A stretch of DNA of 64,000 bases from Gallionella sp. GTDB lineage: Bacteria; Pseudomonadota; Gammaproteobacteria; Burkholderiales; Gallionellaceae. Shown here piece after piece: positions 1 through 9,154 of this stretch; positions within the stretch are counted from its first letter, which is position 1; every line of letters begins with the position of its first letter. Both the position numbers and the translations under genes were made by a program. The notes beneath the pieces are model-generated. The model was not told where the DNA came from. It ran no database searches and saw only the letters and a program-made list of their open reading frames with translations. Location: positions 62,001 through 126,000 of the forward strand of contig JAQTTY010000006.1 of assembly GCA_028710525.1 (NCBI GenBank). The letters run 5' to 3'.

Positions 1-1486
1 CCGGATCGGCCAGCCCGACCAAACCAAGGAACTCAAAATCAAAATCATGCTGGATGTCCGGCCATTCACTACCAAGATAGGTCGCCTTGGCCACGCCCAA
101 TACGCGCATCCCTTGTGCAGCGAGTGCGTCCACTTGGGCAGCCAATCGCGCCGAACGTGTCGCATCAAAATGACATAGATCGGCGATCGCTTCGGGCGCA
201 CCTTTGCTAGCGACCACGAACTCGTCACGGTCGCGCGCCTTCCACACATGCGAGAGCGCGAGCAACTCGGGCGACAGCGCATATTGATACGCCAGCGCCC
301 AATCGTCATGTAGATGTTCGGTATCGCTCAGATATTCCACACCCAGTTCTTGTATGGCTTTCTCCATCGCGTCGAACGGCGCAGTGTCGCTGGCGAGAAT
401 GCTGAATTCCGCCAACTCATGGAAGGTCTCAGGCAGGAGGACATCCGGCGCACCAGTCACAAAGATCGCGTCCGCCACCACCAACTGTTGCACACTCATA
501 CGATTCAGCGTGAGCGTGCCTGTCTTATCCACACAGAGCACAGTCGCCGAACCCAAAGCCTCCACCGTCGGAATGCGCCGCGTAAGAACACGATGACGAG
601 AGATGCGCCAGGCACCCATCGCCATGAACACCGTCAGCACTAGGGGATATTCTTCGGGCAGGATAGACATCGCCAGCGTGATGCCGGCCAACAAACCATG
701 CAGCCAATCGCCGCGCGTCAGACCATAGACCAGCAGCAAGATCAGACTAAGACAAACACCTATGATGGCGAGATTGCGCACCAGCCGACCGACTTCGCGC
801 TGTAGCGGCGTTGCTTCGTTATCCACACTTTGCAAAGCTTTACCGATCTTGCCTATCTCGCTGCGCGGACCGGTCGCCAATACTCGTGCGATGCCACGCC
901 CCTGCACTACCAGACTCCCTGAATAGACGTAGGGCAGATCGTCTCCGCCTGGTGGCACGGATGCAGTTGCAGCGTTTTCGTCCTGTGCAATCTTGCGCAC
1001 CGCGACCGACTCACCAGTTAGCAAGGACTCATCAGCGGAGAGATGGTTGCATGAGATCAATACCGCATCTGCTGGCACACGGTCACCTTCGGCCAGCAGC
1101 AGTAGATCTCCGCACACCACCTCACTCCCTGCGATACGTTGTTCGACCCCGTCACGTATCACTAACGCGCGAGGACTGGTCAGGTCGCGCAGGGCTTCCA
1201 GCACACGTTCGGTCTTGTATTCCTGATAGATGGTGATGGACATCACCACACAAACGAAACCCAGCAGCATCAGCGCGTCGCTGACATCACCCAGCAATAG
1301 ATAGATGACGCCCGCCACCACCAATAGCAGGAACATCGGCTCACGCACCACCTCCAGCGCGATGCCGAACAGATTGCGTTCTCCGCCGGTCGGCAACTCA
1401 TTCGCCCCATCACGCTTGAGTCGCAGCGTAGCTTCCACTTGCGACAGACCAACGTACTGATCGTTAGGCTTAGCTGTTTTTTTCAT
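1..1486 (-). CDS. P-type cation-transporting ATPase, P2-like (C-terminus beyond window)
   Basis: The first ~495 residues of a P-type ATPase are encoded; the rest lies left of base 1. The frame is open from the start to the edge. An N-terminal cation-ATPase domain (about residues 10-70) is followed by two membrane segments, the actuator-domain motif TGES near residue 157, and the phosphorylation motif DKTGT with its aspartate at about residue 320. KGAPE, the nucleotide-binding motif of P2-type (Ca2+-like) pumps, lies near base 190. The family moves cations across the inner membrane using ATP. The heavy-metal-type CPC motif and N-terminal CxxC domains are not seen, so a Ca2+/Mg2+/Mn2+-like P2 pump is more likely than a Cu/Zn exporter. 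A second in-frame ATG at 1492 is equally possible; no strong Shine-Dalgarno separates them. Confidence 0.9.
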   Translation of the reverse strand, partial: MKKTAKPNDQYVGLSQVEATLRLKRDGANELPTGGERNLFGIALEVVREPMFLLLVVAGVIYLLLGDVSDALMLLGFVCVVMSITIYQEYKTERVLEALRDLTSPRALVIRDGVEQRIAGSEVVCGDLLLLAEGDRVPADAVLISCNHLSADESLLTGESVAVRKIAQDENAATASVPPGGDDLPYVYSGSLVVQGRGIARVLATGPRSEIGKIGKALQSVDNEATPLQREVGRLVRNLAIIGVCLSLILLLVYGLTRGDWLHGLLAGITLAMSILPEEYPLVLTVFMAMGAWRISRHRVLTRRIPTVEALGSATVLCVDKTGTLTLNRMSVQQLVVADAIFVTGAPDVLLPETFHELAEFSILASDTAPFDAMEKAIQELGVEYLSDTEHLHDDWALAYQYALSPELLALSHVWKARDRDEFVVASKGAPEAIADLCHFDATRSARLAAQVDALAAQGMRVLGVAKATYLGSEWPDIQHDFDFEFLGLVGLADP

Positions 1487-1576
1487 TTGCATCCCGTTTT
1501 GATGGAGAACTGCTTAGACCAGCATGATAGTCAACACAGCACCACTCAGGGGATATCTCTTCTTTAGTTATCGCGC

Positions 1577-1603
1577 AAAAAAAACGCAGCCCATCCGGCT
1601 GCG
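1577..1603 (-). terminator. Rho-independent terminator after the 70-aa gene
   Basis: On the minus strand a 7-bp stem (CGCAGCC/GGCTGCG) is followed at once by eight T residues. It lies 32 bases past the stop codon of the small gene at 1635-1847 and before the ATPase gene, so the two are probably separate transcription units. Confidence 0.85.
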
Positions 1604-1634
1604 CCTTTGTTGCTAAGTTGTAAACGAGTACAGC

Positions 1635-1847
1635 CTAAGCTTTGACGTTGATAAGTGCACCTATAGTCTGACCATTCGTATTAACGGTCGGCTTGTATTG
1701 TGTATCCGCCACGACTGCAGCCTTGACTGCGTCTACCCTATCATTATCTTTCTGCTTCTCAACCACACGCTGCTCGGTATGAGTCTGTGGCTGAGGCTGT
1801 ATCTGCGAGACGTAATTCCGTCCCGACCCTACCGCACTGATATCCAT
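1635..1847 (-). CDS. Small protein of unknown function, 70 aa
   Basis: A 70-residue, polar, soluble-looking protein starts MDISAVGSGRNYV, has a glutamine/proline-rich stretch at residues 16-24 and ends in ALINVKA. The ATG has a near-perfect Shine-Dalgarno (AAGGAGG, 6 nt spacing), and a strong terminator follows, so the gene is very likely expressed. There is no signal peptide or membrane segment. The N-terminal style recalls small proteins annotated as hypothetical or FlaG-like in betaproteobacteria, but I cannot assign a family. Confidence 0.7.
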   Translation of the reverse strand: MDISAVGSGRNYVSQIQPQPQTHTEQRVVEKQKDNDRVDAVKAAVVADTQYKPTVNTNGQTIGALINVKA

Positions 1848-2058
1848 AATCTTCCTCCTTCATCTAACTAATCACGCAACTCTACGCATCTCTGATTGAG
1901 TTATCGGCAGGCCACGGCAAAACTTTAGGAAACTCTCAAATAATAGTTAACTAAAGTCATATGTCTTTGTATTTATTTATATTTAATTTTAACATGATGG
2001 GTGATATAGTCGAATCCGAGGCTAAATGTACCTGATATGCAATTTGAAAGGACAAGGT

Positions 2059-2514
2059 ATGCGTTATCTGACAGGGCTGATTTTGTACTGCATCTGCTTG
2101 AGTTACGCATATGCCCTGACTCCGCCCCTAGACGGCACCCCAGCATTATTTTCTGGTGAGTGGGCTGGCAATAGCGCACAAGGTAGCTACTGCTATATCA
2201 ATTTGAATGAAGATGGCTCTGGGTGGATACTCATCGATGGAGGGGCCGGAGACTGGCTGGGTGCGCGACTAAAGTGGCGTAATCTAAAGCAGACACTTCA
2301 GGTCGAAAAGATCACACCCCTTATTTCTTCTCCCCAACAACGCATTTCTCCGTTGGACAAAATTTCGATCCGAACAGAATTCAATCAAACATTGAGTTTG
2401 ACTTGGAGTCCGAAATATCCTGATTGTCAATTGCAGAGGATCGAAATAACAGCACACCACTTGAATCGAGCACGCAGTGTCATAGGCAAATTACGGCAAG
2501 ACGAAAGAAAATGA
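2059..2514 (+). CDS. Secreted protein of unknown function
   Basis: This encodes 151 residues with a clear signal peptide (MRYLTGLILYCICLSYAYA, cleavage near residue 19). The mature part contains GEWAGNSAQGSYCYINLNEDGSG, a pattern of alternating polar and aromatic residues suggesting beta structure. The start at 2059 is preferred over an in-frame ATG at 2026 because AAAGGACAAGGT gives a ribosome site and the signal peptide then begins at Met1. The last bases overlap the next gene (ATGA-type coupling), so the two are probably co-translated. No family was recognised. Confidence 0.7.
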   Translation: MRYLTGLILYCICLSYAYALTPPLDGTPALFSGEWAGNSAQGSYCYINLNEDGSGWILIDGGAGDWLGARLKWRNLKQTLQVEKITPLISSPQQRISPLDKISIRTEFNQTLSLTWSPKYPDCQLQRIEITAHHLNRARSVIGKLRQDERK

Positions 2515-2993
2515 TGAAGCCCGAAAAATCGCACTGGTGGAGCATCAGGATACTATGGTTCGTATTAGGCGGGATGTGGGGGGGCTGGCTGGGATACCAA
2601 CCGGTATCTCACTACATACCGATCACCAATCACGACACTGCGGGTGGTTTATTCGTAGTGATATTTGGACTTATTCAAGCATTAGCGGGCATAGTACTCG
2701 GTGGTTACCTATGCGTAATGATTGGCGGCCTTACAGAATTGATCCTGCGCCGCTTAAAAGTAGGCATCATCGCTGCATTAATAGTAGCCTCACTTCTAAA
2801 TGTACTGGCGGCATGGCAGTTGACCACCTACCTCCAGGCGAACTACGCAGGATTCCAAACTGTCGTCGAAAAGAAAGCCAAGCCCAACAAAGCGATTTAC
2901 CCTCCATCATCAAACAAGCCTCATTCCTTCTGTTCCGATCCTCGTCCAACTGGTGATAGGGATGGTAGAACTTGGGACCTAGAGTGCCGTTAA
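2511..2993 (+). CDS. Small inner-membrane protein of unknown function
   Basis: A ~160-residue protein starts at one of two tandem ATGs (2511 or 2514) overlapping the stop codon of the preceding gene. Three hydrophobic helices are visible: residues ~11-30, ~45-75 (GLFVVIFGLIQALAGIVLGG) and ~85-108. The C-terminal ~50 residues are polar and proline-rich. Tight overlap suggests it works with the secreted protein upstream. A 7-bp hairpin without a T-tract (2999-3017) follows the stop. No function can be assigned. Confidence 0.65.
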   Translation: MMKPEKSHWWSIRILWFVLGGMWGGWLGYQPVSHYIPITNHDTAGGLFVVIFGLIQALAGIVLGGYLCVMIGGLTELILRRLKVGIIAALIVASLLNVLAAWQLTTYLQANYAGFQTVVEKKAKPNKAIYPPSSNKPHSFCSDPRPTGDRDGRTWDLECR

Positions 2994-3237
2994 ATAGGCC
3001 TTAAGCCTTTCTTAAGGTTGCTACCTTACATTGCCAGCATGGCAATAAGACTCTGGGGTATCGGTTGCAATCAAGCTGCGCCCCTAGACTCATATCAGTA
3101 CTGTGCTTTATAGCCGGTTCAAACTTGAGTTCGAGCTATTGCCTGTGTGTACAGCCCTCCGTGCGCCAAAGTCCATAGCTTCCAAGCCCTCCCGCATAGA
3201 AGCGATATTTCAGCATTAAATTTTTGAGGAATAAATT

Positions 3238-3552
3238 ATGAAGATCATCACCGCAACGCTTGTTACCTTACTCACTGCCAGCAGTGCAATGGCTATTGAT
3301 ATGCCTGCCGATGGGAAATCCAAATGTGGCGCCTGCCACTCGATAGACAAAAAGTCTGTAGGTCCATCTTGGAATGCAGTTGCTGCGAAATACAAAGGCC
3401 AAGCCGATGCTGAAGCAACGTTGGTTGCCAACATCACCAAAGGTGGCAAGTACGGCTGGGATATGGGCGTGATGCCAGCTAAAGGTCTGGGTGCGAACGA
3501 CAAGCAGATCGCTGCACTGTCAAAATTCATCGCTGTCGATCTGAATCAGTAA
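3238..3552 (+). CDS. Periplasmic class I cytochrome c (c-551/c-552 type)
   Basis: The 104-residue product has a signal peptide (to about residue 19, SAMA) and one haem-binding CGACH motif near residue 30. A later methionine within MGVMPA is the likely sixth haem ligand. Size and layout match the small monohaem cytochromes c-551/c-552, which shuttle electrons in the periplasm between quinol-oxidising complexes and terminal oxidases or denitrification enzymes. A Shine-Dalgarno-like AGGAATAA precedes the ATG. It stands alone, with a terminator-like hairpin downstream, and the next gene also encodes a cytochrome. Confidence 0.9.
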   Translation: MKIITATLVTLLTASSAMAIDMPADGKSKCGACHSIDKKSVGPSWNAVAAKYKGQADAEATLVANITKGGKYGWDMGVMPAKGLGANDKQIAALSKFIAVDLNQ

Positions 3553-3562
3553 TTATCAAGAC

Positions 3563-3593
3563 GCGGCTTGCCCATTTCATTTGGGCGAGTCGC
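3563..3593 (+). terminator. Hairpin terminator after the cytochrome c gene
   Basis: An 11-bp stem (GCGGCTTGCCC/GGGCGAGTCGC, two G-U pairs) with a 9-base loop lies 10 bases past the cytochrome stop codon. It is followed by TATTTC rather than a long T-run, so efficiency is uncertain. Confidence 0.6.
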
Positions 3594-3816
3594 TATTTCA
3601 GCTACTGCATTAAATATCCACCTCCGTATCCCTCCGCCGGCAACTATTAGGCGAGCTCCTCTTCCTCATACCCCAAAAAATTCTCTGAGCATAAGCAGAA
3701 CTTAAGCTGGCCTCCGTAAGATGAATATCACTGAATCGATGTTCTGCTACGTGCGTACTCCCAGAAATTAAGCGCTGAGACATCGAATCAATTTCGACAA
3801 TGATTAGGAGATGATG

Positions 3817-4305
3817 ATGAGATTCAATATTCCCCGACTACTAGGTTTTTCAACTGCAGCGTTATCGCTAAGCGTAGCGCTAGTGTCTTCCGCTTATGCC
3901 GACGATGATGAACGCGCTGTCACAACTACCAGCAATGCCACTTGGCAAGCCGAATGTAGCGCATGCCATATCGCCTATCCGCCCCGTCTACTGCCTCGTG
4001 AATCATGGCGCGCGATGATGTCCAATCTAAAGGATCACTTTGGCAGCGATGCCAGTTTGGCCGCACCTGCCACTCAGGAGATAGCTACATTTCTTGAAGA
4101 AAATGCCGGTCGCAAACGACAGTCCGCATCGGGAAAGCCTATCATGCGTATCTCTGAAACACGTTGGTTCCAACACGAGCATGATGAAGTATCAAGTGCC
4201 GTATGGAAAAGTCCGAAAGTGAAGAGTCCGGCTAATTGTGCCGCCTGTCATACCCTGGCCGAGCGCGGAAATTACAGTGAGCGATATATCACTATTCCCA
4301 AATAG
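3817..4305 (+). CDS. Diheme cytochrome c (DHC family)
   Basis: About 162 residues with a signal peptide ending near SSAYA and two c-type haem motifs, CSACH (around residue 50) and CAACH (around residue 144). This spacing, with a methionine/histidine-rich middle, matches the small diheme cytochrome c family of Proteobacteria (DHC, as in Rhodobacter). Its redox partners are poorly defined but it is usually periplasmic and often lies beside a cytochrome b or a two-component system. Three tandem ATGs (3811, 3814, 3817) follow AGGAG directly; only the third has normal ribosome spacing, so it is chosen. The QseBC-like regulators downstream point the same way and may be co-transcribed. Confidence 0.87.
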   Translation: MRFNIPRLLGFSTAALSLSVALVSSAYADDDERAVTTTSNATWQAECSACHIAYPPRLLPRESWRAMMSNLKDHFGSDASLAAPATQEIATFLEENAGRKRQSASGKPIMRISETRWFQHEHDEVSSAVWKSPKVKSPANCAACHTLAERGNYSERYITIPK

Positions 4306-4467
4306 CCCTTTGGGGCTCTGAGTGAACGGGGTACCTAGTGATGGTTCGTTCTATGGTGTGGCAGGGTGTCATAATCCAGATGCATCCTAGACAAACTATA
4401 AAGCGTCTCTTCAGTCATTCTGCTGAACACGACTCCGAATCAACCCGAACTTATAGACAGACAAAAT

Positions 4468-5133
4468 ATGCGCGTATTGGTAATCGAAGACGATAGCTTA
4501 CTAGGCGACGCAATACAGGCCGGATTAAAGCAGGCAGGCTACGCAGTGGACTGGATGAAGGATGGCTTGTCCGCCGACCAAGCCTTAAGCACAGAAGCTT
4601 ATGCGGCAGCCGTGCTCGACCTTGGCTTGCCACGCATGTCAGGCTTAGATGTGTTGCGCAGATTACGCAGTCGTAATACTCCAATTCCGGTGCTGATCCT
4701 AACGGCGATGGATACTGTGGAAGACCGCATCAAGGGACTGGACGCGGGCGCAGACGACTATCTGGTCAAACCTTTCGATATGGGCGAACTCGCAGCGCGC
4801 TTGCGTGCCCTGATACGTCGCGCCAGCGGCAACCCTACCCCCTCGATTTCAATCAGCGATGTCACGCTCACCCCTGCCTCACATGACGTTTCGTATAAAG
4901 GTCTAGCCATCGAACTGACAGCAAAAGAATTCACCATATTGCATGCACTGATGCTTAATGCAGGGCGGGTACTGTCGCGCACCCAACTTGAAGAGCAGCT
5001 CTACGCTTGGGGAGAAGAAGCCGAAAGCAATGCAGTCGAAGTACACATCCACCATCTGCGCCGCAAGCTATTCCCCAAACTGATCGAGACCATACGTGGC
5101 GTGGGCTATTTGATACAGGCAGATAAAAAATGA
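4468..5133 (+). CDS. Two-component response regulator, OmpR/QseB-PmrA type
   Basis: The 221-residue protein has an N-terminal receiver domain (acidic pair EDD at 7-9, phospho-acceptor Asp51 in LDLGLPRMSG, conserved lysine in LVKPF) and a C-terminal OmpR-type winged helix (GRVLSRTQLEEQLY, then VEVHIHHLRRKL and the terminal RGVGY). This is the QseB/PmrA subgroup of DNA-binding regulators, activated by phosphorylation from the kinase that overlaps its 3' end by four bases. Its targets are unknown; the adjacent diheme cytochrome gene and the export operon converging from the other side are candidates. Confidence 0.93.
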   Translation: MRVLVIEDDSLLGDAIQAGLKQAGYAVDWMKDGLSADQALSTEAYAAAVLDLGLPRMSGLDVLRRLRSRNTPIPVLILTAMDTVEDRIKGLDAGADDYLVKPFDMGELAARLRALIRRASGNPTPSISISDVTLTPASHDVSYKGLAIELTAKEFTILHALMLNAGRVLSRTQLEEQLYAWGEEAESNAVEVHIHHLRRKLFPKLIETIRGVGYLIQADKK

Positions 5134-6470
5134 TCGATTTTCGCGCACACGCCTCTTTGAAGCAGCGCTTGCTGGCATTGGCACTGACGACAGTCGTTAT
5201 CGTTTGGATAGGCGCGACCGCGTTTACCTACTTCGATGCTAGAGAAGAATTAGACGAGATGCTTGATGCCCACCTTGCACAATCCGCTTCTCTCTTGGTT
5301 GTGCAGGCATCGCAAGGACACTATGAGATCGAAACGGAGCACGCTCCGCTGCTACACAAATACTCCCAGCGAGTGGCTTTTCAAATCTGGGAATCTGGGC
5401 GTGTGCTGCGTCTGCATTCGCTGAATGCCCCCACTGAAGCTTTGAGCAGCGGACAGCGAGGTTTCAGTAATAGCTTGGTAAAAGGGAAACACTGGCGTGT
5501 ATTTACCACTTGGGACGATGTGCGTGGCAATCTGATCCATGTTGCCGAGTTGACAGAAGTGCGTGAAAAATTGGCGGCTGGCATCATCATCAATCTGCTT
5601 CAGCCCCTGTTGATATCGCTGCCCTTGCTGGCGATCTTGTTGTGGATAGCCGTGACGCGCGGACTGTTACCCCTAGTCAACCTGACCAACGAGATCAAAC
5701 GACGTGAGCCGGACAATCTCGCACCACTGGATGCGGGTAGCACACCACGCGAAGTCGCTCCACTCATCGTCCACCTCAACAGACTATTTATCCGCATAGA
5801 AGCTTCCATGCAGAAGGAACGCCGTTTTACTGCGGACGCCGCACATGAATTACGCACCCCTGTGGCCGGTATCAAAGCCCAAGCACAAGTCGCACGAGCC
5901 GCGACCCAAGATGCGGAACGCATCCATGCACTAGACAACGCCATCTTGGGTTGCGATCGAGCGGCCCATCTCATCGATCAGCTACTGACCCTCGCCCGCA
6001 TGGACGCATTGGACGATGCAGAAAGCCTATCCTGTCCGCTCAGAAAGATCGCCAGCGAAGAGATCGCGATGATTGCTCCGGCCGCCTTGGGACTAAGTGT
6101 GCATATCGAATTGATGCCGGGCGAAGAAGCTGTGGTGCGCGGAGAACATCTATTGTTAAGGGTGCTGCTGCGTAATCTGATTGACAATGCAGTGCGTCAC
6201 ACCACCGCCGGAACAACGGTCAGAATCAGCGTCACCGCCGAGCCAGGACAGACCTGCCTATCTGTCGAAGATGATGGGCCCGGCATCTCAGCAGAAAATA
6301 TGGAGCGTATATCCGAACGCTTCTATCGACCCGCTGAAACCACGGCAAGTGGTAGTGGCTTAGGACTCTCCATCGTTAGGCGTATCACCGAGATACATGC
6401 GGCCAGTCTGCAATTCACAGCTGGCAAAAACGGCAAAGGGTTAAATGTGAGTGTGATCTTCAAGTCTTGA
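5130..6470 (+). CDS. Membrane sensor histidine kinase, QseC-like
   Basis: A 446-residue kinase that starts at ATGA overlapping the response-regulator stop. It has one membrane helix at ~12-33, a periplasmic sensor region to ~150, a second helix at ~152-175, a HAMP-like linker, the phospho-acceptor His239 in AAHELRTP, the N box (LLRNLIDNAVRH) and the G1/G2 boxes (EDDGPGIS, GSGLGLSIV). It would phosphorylate its partner in response to a periplasmic or membrane signal. QseC and PmrB share this architecture; the ligand cannot be inferred. Confidence 0.93.
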   Translation: MIDFRAHASLKQRLLALALTTVVIVWIGATAFTYFDAREELDEMLDAHLAQSASLLVVQASQGHYEIETEHAPLLHKYSQRVAFQIWESGRVLRLHSLNAPTEALSSGQRGFSNSLVKGKHWRVFTTWDDVRGNLIHVAELTEVREKLAAGIIINLLQPLLISLPLLAILLWIAVTRGLLPLVNLTNEIKRREPDNLAPLDAGSTPREVAPLIVHLNRLFIRIEASMQKERRFTADAAHELRTPVAGIKAQAQVARAATQDAERIHALDNAILGCDRAAHLIDQLLTLARMDALDDAESLSCPLRKIASEEIAMIAPAALGLSVHIELMPGEEAVVRGEHLLLRVLLRNLIDNAVRHTTAGTTVRISVTAEPGQTCLSVEDDGPGISAENMERISERFYRPAETTASGSGLGLSIVRRITEIHAASLQFTAGKNGKGLNVSVIFKS

Positions 6471-6521
6471 TGTGAGTCTGATGCTGTCCTGCATACGATA
6501 AACATAGCCTGAGCTATCGAC

Positions 6522-7721
6522 TCATTCAGCGCGTAAAGCTTCCACCGGATCCAGTCTTGCAGCTTTGCGGGCGGGCATCACACCGGCAATCAACCCTATG
6601 CTGACCGCGCTCAGTTCAGCGATGAATGCGAACAGCCAAGGGGTGTGCACGGGCAAGGCGGGGAACAGTAGGTGCAGCCCCTGCGCGATGCCCACCCCCA
6701 AAGCCAAACCTGCCAAACCCCCTAACGCCGAGAGCAAGATGGCCTCGCCCAAGAATAGAGTCAGCACCTGTCCCTCCTGCGCTCCCAATGCGCGCAGCAA
6801 GCCTATCTCCGCAGTACGCTCGGTGACAGCCATAGTCATGATGGTGAGTATGCCTACGCCGCCCACCAGCAAGGAGATACCACCCAGCGCACCCACCGCA
6901 AAGGTGATGACATCTAACACCGAGCTCAATACCTCCAGCGCCTGCTCCTGCGGGATAAGTGTGAAGTCCTCGCGCCCGTGACGCTCAGTGAGCAACGCAG
7001 TGATCTTGTGCATCACCTTGTCCAACTCAGCGCCGGCACGATAACTGACTTGCACCTCCATCAGTCCCGGACGATTGAACAACTCCAGTGCACGCGCAGC
7101 AGGAATGTAGACGGTGTCGTCCAAGTCGAAGCCCAGCATCTGCCCCTTGGGCTCCATCACCCCGATCACGCGATAACGTTGTCCGCCCACGCGCAGATAA
7201 GTGCCCAGCGGATTGGTCGCCCCGTATAGCTCGTCTCTCACCTTGGCGCCCAACACGACCAAGGCGCGCGGCTGTATCGGGTCATCATCGGGTAAGAAGC
7301 TTCCCAGCGCCGGATAGCTGGACATCACCTTGGTCATTTCGTGACCCGCGCCGAACACTGTGGAACGACGTGTCTTGCCGGCAAAACGCAACTCGGCATT
7401 ACCCGTCACGCTGGGGTTCACATATTCGATGTCAGGTAGGTGGCGCAAAGCCATCGCGTCTTCGATGGAGACAGTACGCACCGAGCCGAAGATGCCCACG
7501 CTGCCGCCCTGCGTCTGCGCTTTGCCCGGCTGGATGCCGATAAGGTTGGTGCCAAACTGAGAAAACTCGGACAGCACGAACTGGTGCAAGCCTTCACCTA
7601 TAGAGGTGAGCAAAATCACCGCCATGATGCCGACAGCGATGCCCAGCCCGGTCAGAAAACTGCGCATGCGGTAGGCCAGAAAGCTGGAGCTGGTGAGTCT
7701 GATAAGGTCAGGTAGCAGCAT
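6522..7721 (-). CDS. MacB-like ABC transporter permease (second copy)
   Basis: A 399-residue permease of the MacB/FtsX superfamily. It has an N-terminal membrane helix (SFLAYRMRSFLTGLGIAVGI), a large periplasmic domain (residues ~50-270) and three C-terminal helices containing the signature ERTAEIGLLRALGAQ, ending VMPARKAARLDPVEALRAE. The ATG at 7721 is chosen because GGAGGGAAAATC lies just before it; a longer frame reaches 7769 without ribosome support. It is the last gene of a four-gene export operon with an adaptor, an ATPase and a paralogous permease. MacAB-type pumps export macrolides, peptides or haem-like compounds via an outer-membrane channel, which is not encoded here. Confidence 0.9.
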   Translation of the reverse strand: MLLPDLIRLTSSSFLAYRMRSFLTGLGIAVGIMAVILLTSIGEGLHQFVLSEFSQFGTNLIGIQPGKAQTQGGSVGIFGSVRTVSIEDAMALRHLPDIEYVNPSVTGNAELRFAGKTRRSTVFGAGHEMTKVMSSYPALGSFLPDDDPIQPRALVVLGAKVRDELYGATNPLGTYLRVGGQRYRVIGVMEPKGQMLGFDLDDTVYIPAARALELFNRPGLMEVQVSYRAGAELDKVMHKITALLTERHGREDFTLIPQEQALEVLSSVLDVITFAVGALGGISLLVGGVGILTIMTMAVTERTAEIGLLRALGAQEGQVLTLFLGEAILLSALGGLAGLALGVGIAQGLHLLFPALPVHTPWLFAFIAELSAVSIGLIAGVMPARKAARLDPVEALRAE

Positions 7722-7764
7722 GATTTTCCCTCCCGACACGACACTCCAAAGTTTCAACCCCCAT

Positions 7765-7872
7765 CCCAATTGCCCCCTCGCTTCGCTCTCCCCCGCTGAG
7801 GTGGGGAAGGAACTGACGCTGCTCCCTTGTTTTCAACCCCTCCCCTTTGAGGGGGAGGGCTAGGGTGGAGGT
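7765..7872. repeat. GC-rich intergenic inverted-repeat element
   Basis: Between the two permease genes lies a purine/pyrimidine-skewed block with CCCCTCCCC-TTTGA-GGGGGAGGG (around 7837-7859) as a strong hairpin, followed by GGGTGGAG. A second C-rich arm lies at ~7770-7805. This wording is typical of dispersed intergenic repeats in beta- and gammaproteobacteria. Only this one copy was noticed in the window. It may act as an mRNA-stability hairpin in the operon. Confidence 0.5.
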
Positions 7873-7904
7873 GAAAGCTAAAGGGTGCACATCAAATACT
7901 TTCA

Positions 7905-9113
7905 TCATCGCCCCGCTAAAGCGGTGACAGGATCGAGTCGTGCGGCGCGACGTGCTGGCCACACACTGAACGAGATGCCCGTGCCTAAGGAGGTGCCTAT
8001 GGCAGCCAGCACCGCCCACCATGGCGCAACAACTGGCAGGGAGGGATAGAGCTTGGCGATGAGCAAAACCCCCGCCTCTCCAATCACCAGACCGACTATG
8101 CAACCTATGGTGGATAACAGCACCGCCTCGGCAAAGAACAGTGCGCGTATCTGTAGTGCAGGTGCGCCCAGTGCTTTGAGCAGGCCTATCTCTTTGACGC
8201 GCTGCGAAACGGCGATGAGCATCACGTTCATGATGAGTATGCCGGCCACCGACAAGCTGATGGCTGCGATACCGCCCACCGCAAAAGTGAGCGCGCTCAG
8301 GATACGATCGAAGGTCGCCAGTACTGCGTCCTGAGTGATGACCGTGACGTCCTGCTCACCATGATGTCTACGCACGATGATGGCCTCGGCATCCCGTTTG
8401 GCAGCCTCTATCGTGTCGCGACTCTTGGCTTCGATCAAGATGCGGAACAGGCCGGAAGTATTGAATAACATATGCGCGGAAGCCACAGGGATAGTGACGA
8501 TCTCATCAGTGTTGAAACCCATAGACTCGCCTTGACTAGCCATCACACCTATCACGCGGAAGCGTCTTTCACCCAGTCGCACCCATTCCCCCACGGCCTG
8601 ATTCTTACCAAACAGCTCGGTCTTGATCTTGCTGCCCAACACACAAACAGAAGCGCTGTCATGAATATCCCCGGCCGGCAAGAACTGTCCCTGTGCCATC
8701 TTCATATGACGCACCGGTAGCAGTTCGGCAGTCGAGCCCAGCACCACGACTTCACGGTTAAGTGCGCCCTGTGATAGTTGCGACGAACCTATGGTGAGCG
8801 GCGCGATGCGTGCAATCGCACGGCTGCGCAACAACTCCTGCGCATCGTCCAGACTCAGCTCACGCGGTATCTGCCCCAGCAACATGCCCGGCCCCACACC
8901 AGCCGTCTCTGTGCGTCCAGGCAATACGATGACCAAATTGGTTCCTAGGGAGGAGAACTGATTGACCACATAACGTCGTGCCCCTTCGCCCAGACCGGTC
9001 AACACCACCACCGCCGCCACACCGATGGACATGGCAAGTATCATCAGCAACGTACGCGAACGACTGCCGCGCAGACTGCCAGAAGCAAAATGCATAACGT
9101 CAATAAAGCGCAT
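7905..9113 (-). CDS. MacB-like ABC transporter permease (first copy)
   Basis: A ~402-residue FtsX/MacB-type permease, paralogous to the next gene: N-terminal helix (RTLLMILAMSIGVAAVVVLTG), periplasmic domain, then three C-terminal helices including QRVKEIGLLKALGAP and the end WPARRAARLDPVTALAGR. The ATG at 9113 has GAGG six bases upstream; a TTG at 9125 is less likely. Two different permeases downstream of one ATPase suggest a heterodimeric pump rather than the usual MacB homodimer, with the ATPase as a separate protein as in LolCDE. Confidence 0.9.
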   Translation of the reverse strand: MRFIDVMHFASGSLRGSRSRTLLMILAMSIGVAAVVVLTGLGEGARRYVVNQFSSLGTNLVIVLPGRTETAGVGPGMLLGQIPRELSLDDAQELLRSRAIARIAPLTIGSSQLSQGALNREVVVLGSTAELLPVRHMKMAQGQFLPAGDIHDSASVCVLGSKIKTELFGKNQAVGEWVRLGERRFRVIGVMASQGESMGFNTDEIVTIPVASAHMLFNTSGLFRILIEAKSRDTIEAAKRDAEAIIVRRHHGEQDVTVITQDAVLATFDRILSALTFAVGGIAAISLSVAGILIMNVMLIAVSQRVKEIGLLKALGAPALQIRALFFAEAVLLSTIGCIVGLVIGEAGVLLIAKLYPSLPVVAPWWAVLAAIGTSLGTGISFSVWPARRAARLDPVTALAGR

Positions 9114-9154
9114 ATACGGCCTCAACGTATTCGAGATACTTCCTTCGTTCAGAT

